This document shows, in pieces, positions 1 through 6,814 of a stretch of 9,010 nucleotides of DNA. The position numbers and the translations under genes are program-made. The stretch comes from an uncultured Collinsella sp. (lineage in GTDB: Bacteria > Actinomycetota > Coriobacteriia > Coriobacteriales > Coriobacteriaceae). The notes under the pieces were generated by a model. The model saw only the letters and a list, made by a program, of their open reading frames with translations, searched no databases and had not been told where the DNA came from. Every line of letters starts with the position of its first letter. The stretch's first letter is position 1. Where the stretch lies: positions 1-9,010 of the forward strand of contig URMR01000072.1 in NCBI GenBank assembly GCA_900548935.1, written 5' to 3'.

Positions 1-923
1 TTGTATTTTTTAAAGAGCGGACCGAATGTATCAATGTCGAACGTCGGGCGCGACGCCATAAGGGCATCGTAACGCTCGCGGATTTTCCAAGCAGAGATAG
101 CAAGGTTGTCAATCCAACGAGCCGGCTTGTCATCGATGAGCATATAGCCCATCAGGGTGCGATCCTGGTATGCGAGGTCCGCAAACCACCTGTTGAACTT
201 TGCAGCATCTTGGTCAAGGGCCAGCGCAAGCGCCTGGGTTACCGTAAGATCCTGCGCTGCCGACATCTCGGAATCGTGCGAGGAATCCCCCTCACGGGCT
301 TTGGACTGGGCATCCAACCACCTGCCCAATTGAGCCTTATCAGTCGATGCAATAAAGCTACCTGCACCATTAGCATCTATGAAGGTAGACCGCGTATTAG
401 CTGTATCAATATCCCCCTGATCCTGGGAAAGCTCAAAGTTCAGGCGCTTGAACGTTTTTACGGCCGCATTAAAGGCGGGGTATTCGTTTTTAAGTTCATC
501 GAGCACCGAATTAGCGGAGTATTTTTCGCTATAGCCCATCGCGAGCTTGCCCGCCACCCTAACGCAAAAGAGCAGACGGAACGAGGGCTCGTGTATGGAC
601 AAACGCTCTCGATGCAGCCGCAGGATAGCTTCGCCAGCGAGCCGGTTAACCGCCGCGACACGCTCGAGTGACATATTAACCGATGGATACCAGCCCCCTA
701 TCGCCGCCTGGCGTGCAAGCTCAATTTCTTGTTTGGTTCTTCCAAGCTGCAGCTTTCCCGATGGCCAATCGTTTAATGCAGACACAATCGAGTGCAGCTC
801 GCCCGAAGTTAGGCCCTTCGTTCGGAGCTCCCTCCAGTTGTACGAAAGCAGCTCAGGCAGATTGTGAATGCGATACTTGCTCTTTAATTTGCGTTGCAAC
901 GCCGGAGAAATCGAAAGATTCAA
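1..923 (-). CDS. Downstream part of a split protein with an RNA polymerase alpha-CTD-like HhH domain (3' end outside window)
   Basis: Reading the minus strand from the TAA at 951-953, the same frame stays open from 950 to base 1, about 316 codons, and leaves the window without a stop. Its beginning (about 933-770) reads L-N-L-S-I-S-P-A-L-Q-R-K-L-K, then Y-R-I-H-N-L-P-E-L-L, then E-L-R-T-K-G-L. This is the helix-hairpin-helix layout of the RNA polymerase alpha-subunit C-terminal domain, which binds DNA or transcription factors. The rest is mostly helical and charged, and I do not recognise it. The start is uncertain: the first in-frame candidate is TTG at 923-921, without a clear Shine-Dalgarno, and the first ATG is at 674-672, which would remove the HhH domain. 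The missing start and shared frame suggest this is really the C-terminal part of the gene at 951-2303. Function unknown; regulation through DNA or polymerase contact is inference. Confidence 0.6.
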   Translation of the reverse strand, partial: MNLSISPALQRKLKSKYRIHNLPELLSYNWRELRTKGLTSGELHSIVSALNDWPSGKLQLGRTKQEIELARQAAIGGWYPSVNMSLERVAAVNRLAGEAILRLHRERLSIHEPSFRLLFCVRVAGKLAMGYSEKYSANSVLDELKNEYPAFNAAVKTFKRLNFELSQDQGDIDTANTRSTFIDANGAGSFIASTDKAQLGRWLDAQSKAREGDSSHDSEMSAAQDLTVTQALALALDQDAAKFNRWFADLAYQDRTLMGYMLIDDKPARWIDNLAISAWKIRERYDALMASRPTFDIDTFGPLFKKY

Positions 924-950
924 CAGTGAGAGAGGCTCGCCATCACCTGA

Positions 951-2303
951 TTAAATAGTACTGAACAGTTCGGTTTCTGGACCCTTAACATCCGTATACG
1001 CGCAACATTCAAGCCCGATACTGCGCAAATTGCCAAAGACGTCAAACGCCAGCTTTTTGTTGCCCGAGAGCTTGCCGAGCTTCGGCGCCTGCGCGCGGTA
1101 CTGTGGGGAAAGCGGCAAAGCGTAGACACGGAGTTGCGTCTCAAAGGCGGCACGTACGTCAGCGTCCTCGGCCTTGCCCAGCTCGCGAACGAGACTGAAC
1201 ACATCTTTAATATTCTGCTTATCGAGGAAAGCAACCTGAGTCTCGCTGTCGAACACGCAGCGCGGGTCATCCCAACCACTCAGGTACCTGGGGCGCTCGA
1301 GCTTATTGACGGCAGCTTCAACGGGCTCAGCCTCTGGCTCGGGTTCTGGTTCGGGCTCGGCAACGGCCTTCGCAACCTCAAGGCCATCCGAGAAGGAAAT
1401 GACCAGCTGCTGGGGCTCGGAAGACAATGTGAGTTCGGAACGCTCAGGCTGCACCGGCTCCTGCTGCTCGACTTGAGCCGGCTCCTGCCGCTCGACCGCC
1501 ACCTCTGCAGACTCCGCCGGCAGTTCGTATCCCATGAGGGATAAGCCGTCGGCCGGCTTCTTGTCATACGAAACACCCACGACAACGGGGATAGGCCAGC
1601 TGCGCTCATTAACCTTCAGCTGCTCAAGAGTCGAATCTGCACGCAACGAAATGGGACCGCAAGCCATAGGTGCAGGGTCCTCAGGAGAAACAGATTCAAC
1701 GGCCTCGGCCTCTTCGGCCACAGGCTCCACCGCTTCGGCTTCCGTCGCGTCGCCCGCGGTGGGCTCAGCCGTCACGGGCTCCTCAGCTGCGACCTCGACA
1801 GCCTCAGGTTCCGCAGTATCGCGCTCGTCGGCCTCGGGCTCTGCCACTGCACGCTCAGCTGACTCAGGCTCTGCGGCTTCGGACTCTTCGACATCGCACT
1901 CAACGGCCTCGGGCGCATTCTCTTCAGACTCAACGATTTCGTCATCAACAACGGCGCCGTCAACGTCTTCGTCCCCAGTGTTTTCGCCCTCGGCACCTTC
2001 GCTTTTAACAGCCTCAAGCCCAATGGCATCAGCAGCCACCGGCTCCTCTGCGGGTTCCGCCACCTCGTTGGCCGCATCGGGCGCCATGCTGTACTCGCCG
2101 TTGGCATACAAAAGTTCACCATCTATAACTAGTCGGGCCAGCGCGCGCTCGTATGAGTCGTTAATACTGCGGTATACGTTCGAACGCACCAACGCTTCGT
2201 GCAACGGAGCATCGGCCTGCGCGACCGCATTCAAAATTAGCGACTCGTAGTACGCGTCTACGTTCACGAAGTCGCCTGTCGCACTGGTAGCATTTTTATC
2301 CAT
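951..2303 (-). CDS. Winged-helix-like protein with long acidic Glu/Ala/Pro linker; probably truncated by a stop codon
   Basis: The product is 450 residues from ATG 2303-2301, preferred over a GTG at 2339 because G-rich GGGGGT lies about 10 bases upstream. Residues 14-75 form a compact helical domain ending in a strand-turn-strand (V-I-D-G-E-L-L-Y-A-N-G-E-Y), as in winged-helix DNA-binding domains. Residues about 78-210 are a low-complexity, strongly acidic linker of E-A-V/A-E-P units, and a second Pro/Glu run spans about 314-328. Residues 215-265 and 335-450 are ordinary sequence; the segment 350-396 may be another helical hairpin domain, but this is weak. No signal peptide or membrane segment is seen, so the product should be cytoplasmic. 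The stop TAA is followed in frame by open sequence carrying an alpha-CTD-like domain. I do not recognise the family. A role as a DNA-associated or regulatory protein is inference from domain style. Confidence 0.65.
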   Translation of the reverse strand: MDKNATSATGDFVNVDAYYESLILNAVAQADAPLHEALVRSNVYRSINDSYERALARLVIDGELLYANGEYSMAPDAANEVAEPAEEPVAADAIGLEAVKSEGAEGENTGDEDVDGAVVDDEIVESEENAPEAVECDVEESEAAEPESAERAVAEPEADERDTAEPEAVEVAAEEPVTAEPTAGDATEAEAVEPVAEEAEAVESVSPEDPAPMACGPISLRADSTLEQLKVNERSWPIPVVVGVSYDKKPADGLSLMGYELPAESAEVAVERQEPAQVEQQEPVQPERSELTLSSEPQQLVISFSDGLEVAKAVAEPEPEPEPEAEPVEAAVNKLERPRYLSGWDDPRCVFDSETQVAFLDKQNIKDVFSLVRELGKAEDADVRAAFETQLRVYALPLSPQYRAQAPKLGKLSGNKKLAFDVFGNLRSIGLECCAYTDVKGPETELFSTI

Positions 2304-2616
2304 ACAGAAACGACCCCCAAGATTCCCCAAACAACCCACTAGCTGTATTGGAAAAAAGGAAGAATTATGCCAATGATTACTTGATACGCCACTTGCGAAC
2401 GTTTTTGTTTAGCAACATTTTGTTGTGCAGCAAATCAACTGTGCATATGCAGATGAGCGGTAGTTTTAATCGGTAAACGGCGATCACGGGCGCTTGAAGC
2501 CCGTCTGGCTTTCATCGGTTCCGCGGCAATTGAAATGAACCCGCCGGACGAACGTACCGCACGTTCCACATGCCTCAACTTGTCCACGCATCATCAGGAG
2601 TCCGTAATGGCCAGAC
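2304..2616. other. Gene-poor stretch between the split gene and the SNF2 remnant
   Basis: I see no convincing gene here. The part next to the minus-strand gene (about 2341-2475) is richer in A+T than its surroundings and should hold that gene's promoter. A CATAAT on the minus strand (2369-2364) could be a -10 box, but no good -35 lies at the right distance. It contains a 10-bp palindrome TGCATATGCA (2442-2451) and a short stem-loop at 2486-2504. The plus-strand ATG at 2367 with a nearby GGAAG encodes only five codons. Confidence 0.4.
2486..2504. other. Short stem-loop (6-bp stem, 7-base loop)
   Basis: ACGGGC at 2486-2491 pairs perfectly with GCCCGT at 2499-2504 around the loop GCTTGAA. No T-run follows on either strand, so it is not a typical intrinsic terminator. 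It lies upstream of the helicase remnant and may be a leftover of the lost upstream sequence. Function unknown. Confidence 0.3.
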
Positions 2617-2622
2617 CTTTAG

Positions 2623-2907
2623 CCCCAGCGAACCACTTCGCGCGTGCACCGCATGGGACAGTCGCGCAACGTGCTGGTCTACCGTCTGCTGTGCAAGGAC
2701 ACGATCGACGAGCGCATCATGTCGATTCTCGGTCGCAACAAAGGCGACTTTGCCGCCTTTGCGGACAAGTCGACCGCAGCCGAAGTCGACATGCAAAACG
2801 AGCTCGAAGTCAAGCAAAAGCAACTCAACGCCATGTTCGACGAAGAGATCAAGCGCCTGGAAAGCCTGATGCCGTCGTTAGCCGACCTGGACTTGTCGGA
2901 GGAGTAA
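2623..2907 (+). pseudogene. C-terminal remnant of a SNF2-family DEAD/DEAH helicase
   Basis: The frame opens after an in-frame TAG (2620-2622) and begins S-R-V-H-R-M-G-Q-S-R-N-V-L-V-Y-R-L-L, then T-I-D-E-R-I-M. This is SNF2 helicase motif VI (arginine finger, R-x-H-R-x-G-Q) and the helix after it, which normally lies about 80-100 residues before the end of a protein of 600-1,100 residues. Everything upstream is missing: Walker A, DExH box and the first RecA lobe. The final 50 residues are a charged, coiled-coil-like tail (E-L-E-V-K-Q-K-Q-L) ending at TAA 2905-2907. A GTG at 2644 is the earliest start in frame and has no good ribosome site. An AGGAG before ATG 2607 leads into a different frame. 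The fragment cannot be an active ATPase. It is most likely the stump left when DNA to its left was replaced or deleted. Confidence 0.8.
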
Positions 2908-2992
2908 ACCCCTCCCCCCATGTAACCATCCTGTAAATCATAGCGGCGCAGTCGAGTTTTACCGTGATGCGGTCGCGCCTGGCGCTCCACTG

Positions 2993-3001
2993 TGCTAAAG
3001 T
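2993..3001 (+). promoter_or_regulatory. Possible extended -10 promoter of serC-serA
   Basis: TG followed by one base and TAAAGT (2996-3001) has the form of an extended -10 box, 39 bases before the serC ATG. A good -35 hexamer 16-18 bases upstream is not visible, which extended -10 promoters can tolerate. It sits in a 133-bp gap after the helicase remnant. There is no T-box or riboswitch-like leader between it and the gene. This is a pattern match only. Confidence 0.35.
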
Positions 3002-3040
3002 ATCCCGAACGTTCAAACGACTACGAGGGGGAACTAGAAG

Positions 3041-4165
3041 ATGGCGCGTGTGCACAACTTCTCAGCTGGCCCGGCCGCGCTGCCTACAAGCGTGCTCGCC
3101 GAGATCGCCGACGAGATGATGGACTACCGCGGTTGCGGCATGTCCGTGCTCGAGATGAGCCATCGATCTAGCATGTACCAGCAAATCATCGACGACGCAG
3201 AGGCAACCCTGCGCCGCCTGCTGAGCATCCCCGACAACTACCGTGTCCTGTTTTTGCAGGGCGGCGCCACGCTGCAGTTTGCGGGCATCCCCATGAACCT
3301 CATGCGCCGCGGCCGCGCCGGCTACGTCGTGACCGGCAACTTCGCCAACAAGGCGTACAAGGAGGCCGCCAAGTACGGCGAGACCGTGCTGCTCGCGAGC
3401 TCCGAGGACACCAATTTCGACCGCATTCCCACCATGGCCGACGCCAACGCGCGCATTGCCGCCGAGGCCGCGGGCGACGGGCTCGACTACGTCTACATCT
3501 GCCAGAACAACACTATTTTTGGCACCATGTACCACGAGCTGCCCAACTGCGGCGATGTGCCGCTGGTCGCCGATGTCTCGAGCTGCTTCCTGTCGCAGCC
3601 GCTCGACGTTGAGCGCTACGGGCTCATTTACGCAGGCGCGCAGAAAAACGCCGGCGCCGCGGGCGTCACCGTGGTTATCGTGCGCGACGACCTGATCGCC
3701 GAAGGCCCCGCCTTTGCGCAGACGCCGCAGTACCTGGACCTTAAGACCCAGGCCGCCAAGGGCTCCATGCTCAACACGCCCAACACCTTTGGCATCTACG
3801 TGTGCGGCAAGGTGTTCCGTTGGGTCGAGGAGACCGGCGGACTTGCCGCCATGGCCGAACGCAACTGGGCCAAGGCCAACCTGCTCTACGACCTGCTCGA
3901 GCACAGCGAGCTGTTCCATGGCACCGCGCAGGCCGACAGCCGCTCCATCGCCAACGTTACCTTCCGCACCGTCGACGCCGAGCTCGATGCGGCCTTTGTT
4001 GCAGGCGCGGCCGAGCACCAGGTTCAAAACGTCAAGGGCCATCGCCTGGTGGGCGGTATGCGCGCCAGCGTCTACAACGCCGTAACTATGGAAGACGTGC
4101 AGGCACTGGCCTCGTACATGAAGGACTTCGAAGCACAGCATAGTTTGAGTCCGCGATCTAACTAG
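3041..4165 (+). CDS. serC: Phosphoserine aminotransferase
   Basis: PLP-dependent transaminase (EC 2.6.1.52) that converts 3-phosphohydroxypyruvate and glutamate to O-phosphoserine and 2-oxoglutarate, the second step of serine synthesis, in the cytoplasm. The 374 residues are close to the usual 360 or so. Visible landmarks are the N-terminal N-F-S-A-G-P-A-A-L-P (6-15), Q-G-G-A-T (73-77) that holds the cofactor phosphate, A-D-V-S-S (177-181) with the Asp that pairs with the PLP ring nitrogen, A-G-A-Q-K-N-A-G (198-205) with K202 as the Schiff-base lysine, N-T-P-N-T-F (245-250), and G-G-M-R-A-S-V-Y-N-A (338-347) with the substrate-binding Arg. ATG 3041 is supported by GAGGGGG about ten bases upstream and by the family N-terminus. 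serA follows after 72 bp in the same direction, so the two are probably one operon. It appears intact. The large antisense frame opposite it is a GC-codon shadow. Confidence 0.97.
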   Translation: MARVHNFSAGPAALPTSVLAEIADEMMDYRGCGMSVLEMSHRSSMYQQIIDDAEATLRRLLSIPDNYRVLFLQGGATLQFAGIPMNLMRRGRAGYVVTGNFANKAYKEAAKYGETVLLASSEDTNFDRIPTMADANARIAAEAAGDGLDYVYICQNNTIFGTMYHELPNCGDVPLVADVSSCFLSQPLDVERYGLIYAGAQKNAGAAGVTVVIVRDDLIAEGPAFAQTPQYLDLKTQAAKGSMLNTPNTFGIYVCGKVFRWVEETGGLAAMAERNWAKANLLYDLLEHSELFHGTAQADSRSIANVTFRTVDAELDAAFVAGAAEHQVQNVKGHRLVGGMRASVYNAVTMEDVQALASYMKDFEAQHSLSPRSN

Positions 4166-4180
4166 CCCGCAGCACGCGGG
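4166..4180 (+). other. Small hairpin directly after the serC stop
   Basis: CCCGC and GCGGG form a 5-bp stem around AGCAC immediately after the TAG of serC. No T-run follows, so read-through into serA is expected. It could stabilise the serC mRNA end or adjust the serC/serA ratio, but that is inference. Confidence 0.35.
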
Positions 4181-4237
4181 CCTACCAGCCACCTCAGACC
4201 AACCTGTTTAGATCAAAACCTGCTAAGGAGTTTTTCC

Positions 4238-5401
4238 ATGCGTAAGATTAAGACCATCGACGACATCACCAAGGACGGCAAGGTCGAGTTTGGCGAGGGC
4301 TACGAGTTTGTGGGCACCGCCGAGGAGGCCGACGCCATCCTGATGCGCTCCACCGACCTGCACGGCTACGAGCTGCCCGAGGGCATCCGCGCCATCGCCC
4401 GCTGCGGCGCCGGCGTCAACAATATCCCCGTCGAGGAGTACGCCAAGAAGGGCGTCGTCGTCTTTAACTCCCCCGGCGCCAACAGCAACGCCGTCAAGGA
4501 GCTCGTCCTGGGCATGCTAGTGCTTTCGAGCCGCGGCGTGGTGCAATCGATGGACTGGGTGCGCGACAACGCCGACGATCCCGAGATTCAGGTCGACGCC
4601 GAGAAGGCCAAGAAGGCCTTTGTGGGCCGCGAGCTCAAGGGCAAGCGCATCGGCGTCATCGGTCTGGGCAACGTGGGCTCCAAGGTCGCCAACGCCTGCG
4701 TCGACCTGGGCATGGACGTCTACGGCTATGATCCGTTCATTTCCGTCGAGCACGCGTGGGTGCTGAGCCGCGAGGTGCAGCGCGTGGGCACGCTCGAGGA
4801 TCTCTGCCGCGGCTGCGACTACCTCACCGTGCACGTGCCCAGCAAGGCCGACACCATCGGCATGATCAGCACCGAGCAGATCAACCTGCTGGCACCCGAC
4901 GCAGTGCTCATCAACTACGCGCGCGAGACCATCATTGACGAGGACGCCGTCGACGCCGCCCTGCGCGAGGGCAAGCTCAGCTGGTTTAGCTGCGACTTCG
5001 CCACGCCCAAAACCGTCAAGATGCCCAACACGTTTATCACCACGCACTCGGGCGCCGGCACCGGCGAGGCCGAGGCTAACTGCGCCGATATGGCCATCAG
5101 CGAGCTCAAGGATTACCTGGAGAACGGCAACATAGCGCACAGCGTCAACTACCCCGCCTGCAGCATGGGCAAGGCGCGCGCCGCAAGCCGCATCGCCTGC
5201 CTGCACGCCAACGTGCCCAACATGATCGGCCAGATCACGGCAATCCTGGCCAAGGACAATGCCAACGTGCAGCGTATGACCAACGAGTCCGCCGGCGAGA
5301 ACGCCTACACCATGTTCGACACGGACGAGCACCTGGACGGCAGCACCATCGAGGCGCTCAAGCAGATTCCGTCGATGTATCGTGTGCGCGTAATCAAGTA
5401 G
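4238..5401 (+). CDS. serA: D-3-phosphoglycerate dehydrogenase, short form with C-terminal ACT domain
   Basis: NAD-dependent oxidation of 3-phosphoglycerate to 3-phosphohydroxypyruvate (EC 1.1.1.95), the committed step of serine synthesis. The 387 residues are laid out as an N-terminal substrate-domain half, the Rossmann domain with V-I-G-L-G-N-V-G (140-147) and the coenzyme Asp in Y-G-Y-D-P (165), the catalytic Arg in N-Y-A-R-E (R229), the catalytic His in T-T-H-S-G-A-G (H270), and a C-terminal ACT domain (about 317-387; H-A-N-V-P-N-M-I-G-Q-I) that probably senses serine. There is no extra ASB domain as in long actinobacterial SerA; this short architecture is common in anaerobes. The usual D-x-F-x-x-E-P motif reads D-F-A-T-P (253-257), so the standard Glu of the Arg-Glu-His triad is not visible. 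ATG 4238 has AAGGAG seven bases upstream. It is the second gene of the serCA unit and is followed by a strong hairpin. Confidence 0.96.
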   Translation: MRKIKTIDDITKDGKVEFGEGYEFVGTAEEADAILMRSTDLHGYELPEGIRAIARCGAGVNNIPVEEYAKKGVVVFNSPGANSNAVKELVLGMLVLSSRGVVQSMDWVRDNADDPEIQVDAEKAKKAFVGRELKGKRIGVIGLGNVGSKVANACVDLGMDVYGYDPFISVEHAWVLSREVQRVGTLEDLCRGCDYLTVHVPSKADTIGMISTEQINLLAPDAVLINYARETIIDEDAVDAALREGKLSWFSCDFATPKTVKMPNTFITTHSGAGTGEAEANCADMAISELKDYLENGNIAHSVNYPACSMGKARAASRIACLHANVPNMIGQITAILAKDNANVQRMTNESAGENAYTMFDTDEHLDGSTIEALKQIPSMYRVRVIK

Positions 5402-5436
5402 CGTCGGCGCCAAGCCTGCCAGACAGGCCACGACGC
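5401..5436 (+). other. Two-step stem-loop at the serA stop codon
   Basis: GCGTCG (5401-5406, starting at the last base of the serA stop) pairs with CGACGC (5431-5436). An inner stem GCCTG/CAGGC (5414-5418 with 5424-5428) lies inside. It sits directly before the stronger hairpin at 5442-5470, and together they probably form the 3' end of the serCA transcript. Confidence 0.4.
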
Positions 5437-5441
5437 CCATT

Positions 5442-5470
5442 CGGCCCCCGTTTTCACATAACGGGGGCCG
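5442..5470 (+). terminator. Strong hairpin downstream of serA
   Basis: CGGCCCCCGTT (5442-5452) and AACGGGGGCCG (5460-5470) form a perfect 11-bp stem around a 7-base loop, 40 bp after the serA stop. The tail (ATCTCGTTGCC) has only scattered Ts, so termination may be less than complete. The position between convergent genes fits a terminator for serCA; the hairpin is symmetrical and could also act on minus-strand transcripts. Confidence 0.7.
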
Positions 5471-5493
5471 ATCTCGTTGCCCCTGGCGACTTG

Positions 5494-5672
5494 AAAAGTG
5501 CTACCCAGAACAAGTTGTTTCGGATAATCGACAGTGAGGCCCAAGTCGCTAAGCACGACTGCTTTTATAAACAGCTTTATCAGGGGTTTTAGTAGGTAAA
5601 AATCGGTCTCTATATGCCAAATTAAAGTTGACTGTCCATTTTTCGAAATAACTTGTTCTGGGTAGCACTTTT
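5494..5672. repeat. 179-bp palindromic element with 42-bp terminal inverted repeats (MITE-like)
   Basis: The left arm 5494-5535 starts AAAAGTGCTACCCAGAACAA. The right arm 5631-5672, read on the minus strand, starts with the same 20 bases. The outer 29 bp match at 28 positions. Over 42 bp there are 38 Watson-Crick pairs, two pairs that would be G-U in RNA (5517/5649 and 5523/5643) and two mismatches (5525/5641 and 5529/5637). The 95-base core (5536-5630) is A+T-rich with no open frame of note. It holds a small stem AGTCG/CGACT (5544-5560) followed by GCTTTTAT. I see no clear target-site duplication at the outer ends. It lies between the convergent ends of serA and the nuclease-like gene, a common place for non-autonomous miniature transposons or large palindromic repeats. 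The rest of the 5402-5750 gap holds only the hairpins after serA and about 78 bp (5673-5750) without recognisable signals. Confidence 0.8.
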
Positions 5673-5750
5673 AAAGCCAATTTCAAGGAGCAACTGAGGC
5701 CTTTTCGCAACCAAAACTCTAGTTCGCGCTACCGTTTTCCACCCGCGCGG

Positions 5751-6800
5751 CTACATTCCCGCCCAATCGATAAAAATCTCCTCACGAAGTCGCCGTTCGA
5801 GCTCCTGCTGCCGCGGCGTCTTGTCTTTCAACGGCACATCGAGATAGGACATGATGAGTTCCATCACCACGCGGAAGGCATCGGAGTCGACCAGCTGACC
5901 ATAGGTCATCAGAACGACAGGATATCCCATCGTCTGCAGGGCCGTCGTTCGATCGGAGTCCGAGATCTTGGATTCTATGGATCCGTGAATGGCTTTACCT
6001 TGACATTCAACCAAGCACTCTCGGCTGCCGTCCTTATTTGACAGCAGGATATCGGCGTAGCGCCTATCAAGCCCCGAAATCAGGCGGGCGCTGCGCGTCA
6101 TGCGAATCTCGACATTATTGGTGAGGTGCAGCCCTTCGCCGCCGCGCAGCCTCGTAAGGCCAAACAGCATCGAAGCTTGGACCTCAAGCGGCGATGCCAC
6201 AACCCCCGTAATGCATTTTGCGGCACGTATGAACGATTTAGCACCACGGAGCCCCTGGATCTTATTGGCGTACTCCGTTAGTTCAGAGAACTCGATCAAG
6301 GGAGGTCGTTTCCACAAGTCCGTTGGATTCCCCGAGGCATCCTTTACGTTTTCCCAGCCCAACCGTGCGTCACCCCACCGGCCCCCATATGCCTGTTCAA
6401 GTGCCAACTTTACCTGGGGCGCAATCTTGCACACGGCAAAGGTGCCACACATCTCATACATGCACATGATCAGACGCTCGTTTGAAACCGAGGAAGCCAG
6501 GGTCAGCAGGGTAAAGAGCGGGGACGCGACATCAAGGCCAAACTCTGTTTGTCGCACGGAGTCAAACGGCCTCTCCCCGTTCCAAACATGCCTGACAATG
6601 CGACCGCCCTTACGTCCGCAGCCGCCCTGTGCCAACACGTGTAATGGTGTGCCCAGGAAATGCTTGACGAGCGGATGCTCACAAAGACGCTCCCTGCGTG
6701 GATCGTCCACAGAATCGGGCAGGTCCGGCATTATTGCCAAAACCTGTGGAGGTATCCGGTGATACCGAAAGGCAGATATGTCGCACAGCATGTCGTCCAT
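5751..6800 (-). CDS. Protein with C-terminal PD-(D/E)XK / DUF559-like nuclease domain
   Basis: A 349-residue soluble protein. The last 110 residues carry a restriction-endonuclease-like signature: R-R-Y-A-D-I-L-L (D250), C-L-V-E-C-Q-G-K (E265, Q267, K269), A-I-H (H272), then D-S-D-R-T-T-A-L-Q-T-M-G-Y-P-V-V (281-296). This matches the pattern of DUF559/Vsr-like folds: acidic strand, v-E-x-x-G-K/H, then a D-x-x-R helix before G-x-x-V. The first 200 residues (F-R-Y-H-R-I-P-P-Q-V at 11-20; W-K-R-P-P-L-I-E at 163-170) are not recognised by me. They may be a DNA- or partner-binding part, as in proteins that pair an AbiEi-like regulator with such a domain. ATG 6800 has no clear Shine-Dalgarno; an ATG three codons inside (6791) is an alternative. 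No partner methylase or toxin is adjacent. Catalytic activity and any defence or DNA-repair role are inference. Confidence 0.7.
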   Translation of the reverse strand: MDDMLCDISAFRYHRIPPQVLAIMPDLPDSVDDPRRERLCEHPLVKHFLGTPLHVLAQGGCGRKGGRIVRHVWNGERPFDSVRQTEFGLDVASPLFTLLTLASSVSNERLIMCMYEMCGTFAVCKIAPQVKLALEQAYGGRWGDARLGWENVKDASGNPTDLWKRPPLIEFSELTEYANKIQGLRGAKSFIRAAKCITGVVASPLEVQASMLFGLTRLRGGEGLHLTNNVEIRMTRSARLISGLDRRYADILLSNKDGSRECLVECQGKAIHGSIESKISDSDRTTALQTMGYPVVLMTYGQLVDSDAFRVVMELIMSYLDVPLKDKTPRQQELERRLREEIFIDWAGM

Positions 6801-6804
6801 GAAA

Positions 6805-6814
6805 GGTACGTACC
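6805..6814. promoter_or_regulatory. 10-bp palindrome upstream of the nuclease-like gene
   Basis: GGTACGTACC is a perfect palindrome five bases upstream of ATG 6800 of the minus-strand gene, where a ribosome site would be expected. A second perfect palindrome, ACGTGCACGT, lies at 6885-6894. Either could be an operator for this gene, but 10-bp palindromes also arise by chance in GC-rich DNA. Confidence 0.25.

Noticed and set aside
1534..2250. 238-codon Ser/Ala-rich frame opposite the acidic linker
   Set aside because: It is the complement of Glu/Ala repeat codons on the minus strand; it resembles a surface protein only by composition.
2367..2384. GGAAGAATT-ATG on the plus strand
   Set aside because: It encodes only five codons before TGA, and the minus-strand gene's promoter region is expected here.
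2607..2936. ATG 2607 with AGGAG upstream
   Set aside because: The start looks good, but the frame runs through the SNF2 remnant out of phase and gives no recognisable protein.
3062..4192. 376-codon open frame antisense to serC
   Set aside because: It mirrors serC codon periodicity in GC-rich DNA, is rich in Val/Gly/Ala/His without motifs, and serC is unmistakable.
4517..5440. 307-codon open frame antisense to serA
   Set aside because: Same shadow effect; no family features, and it would have to run through the hairpin region at the serA end.
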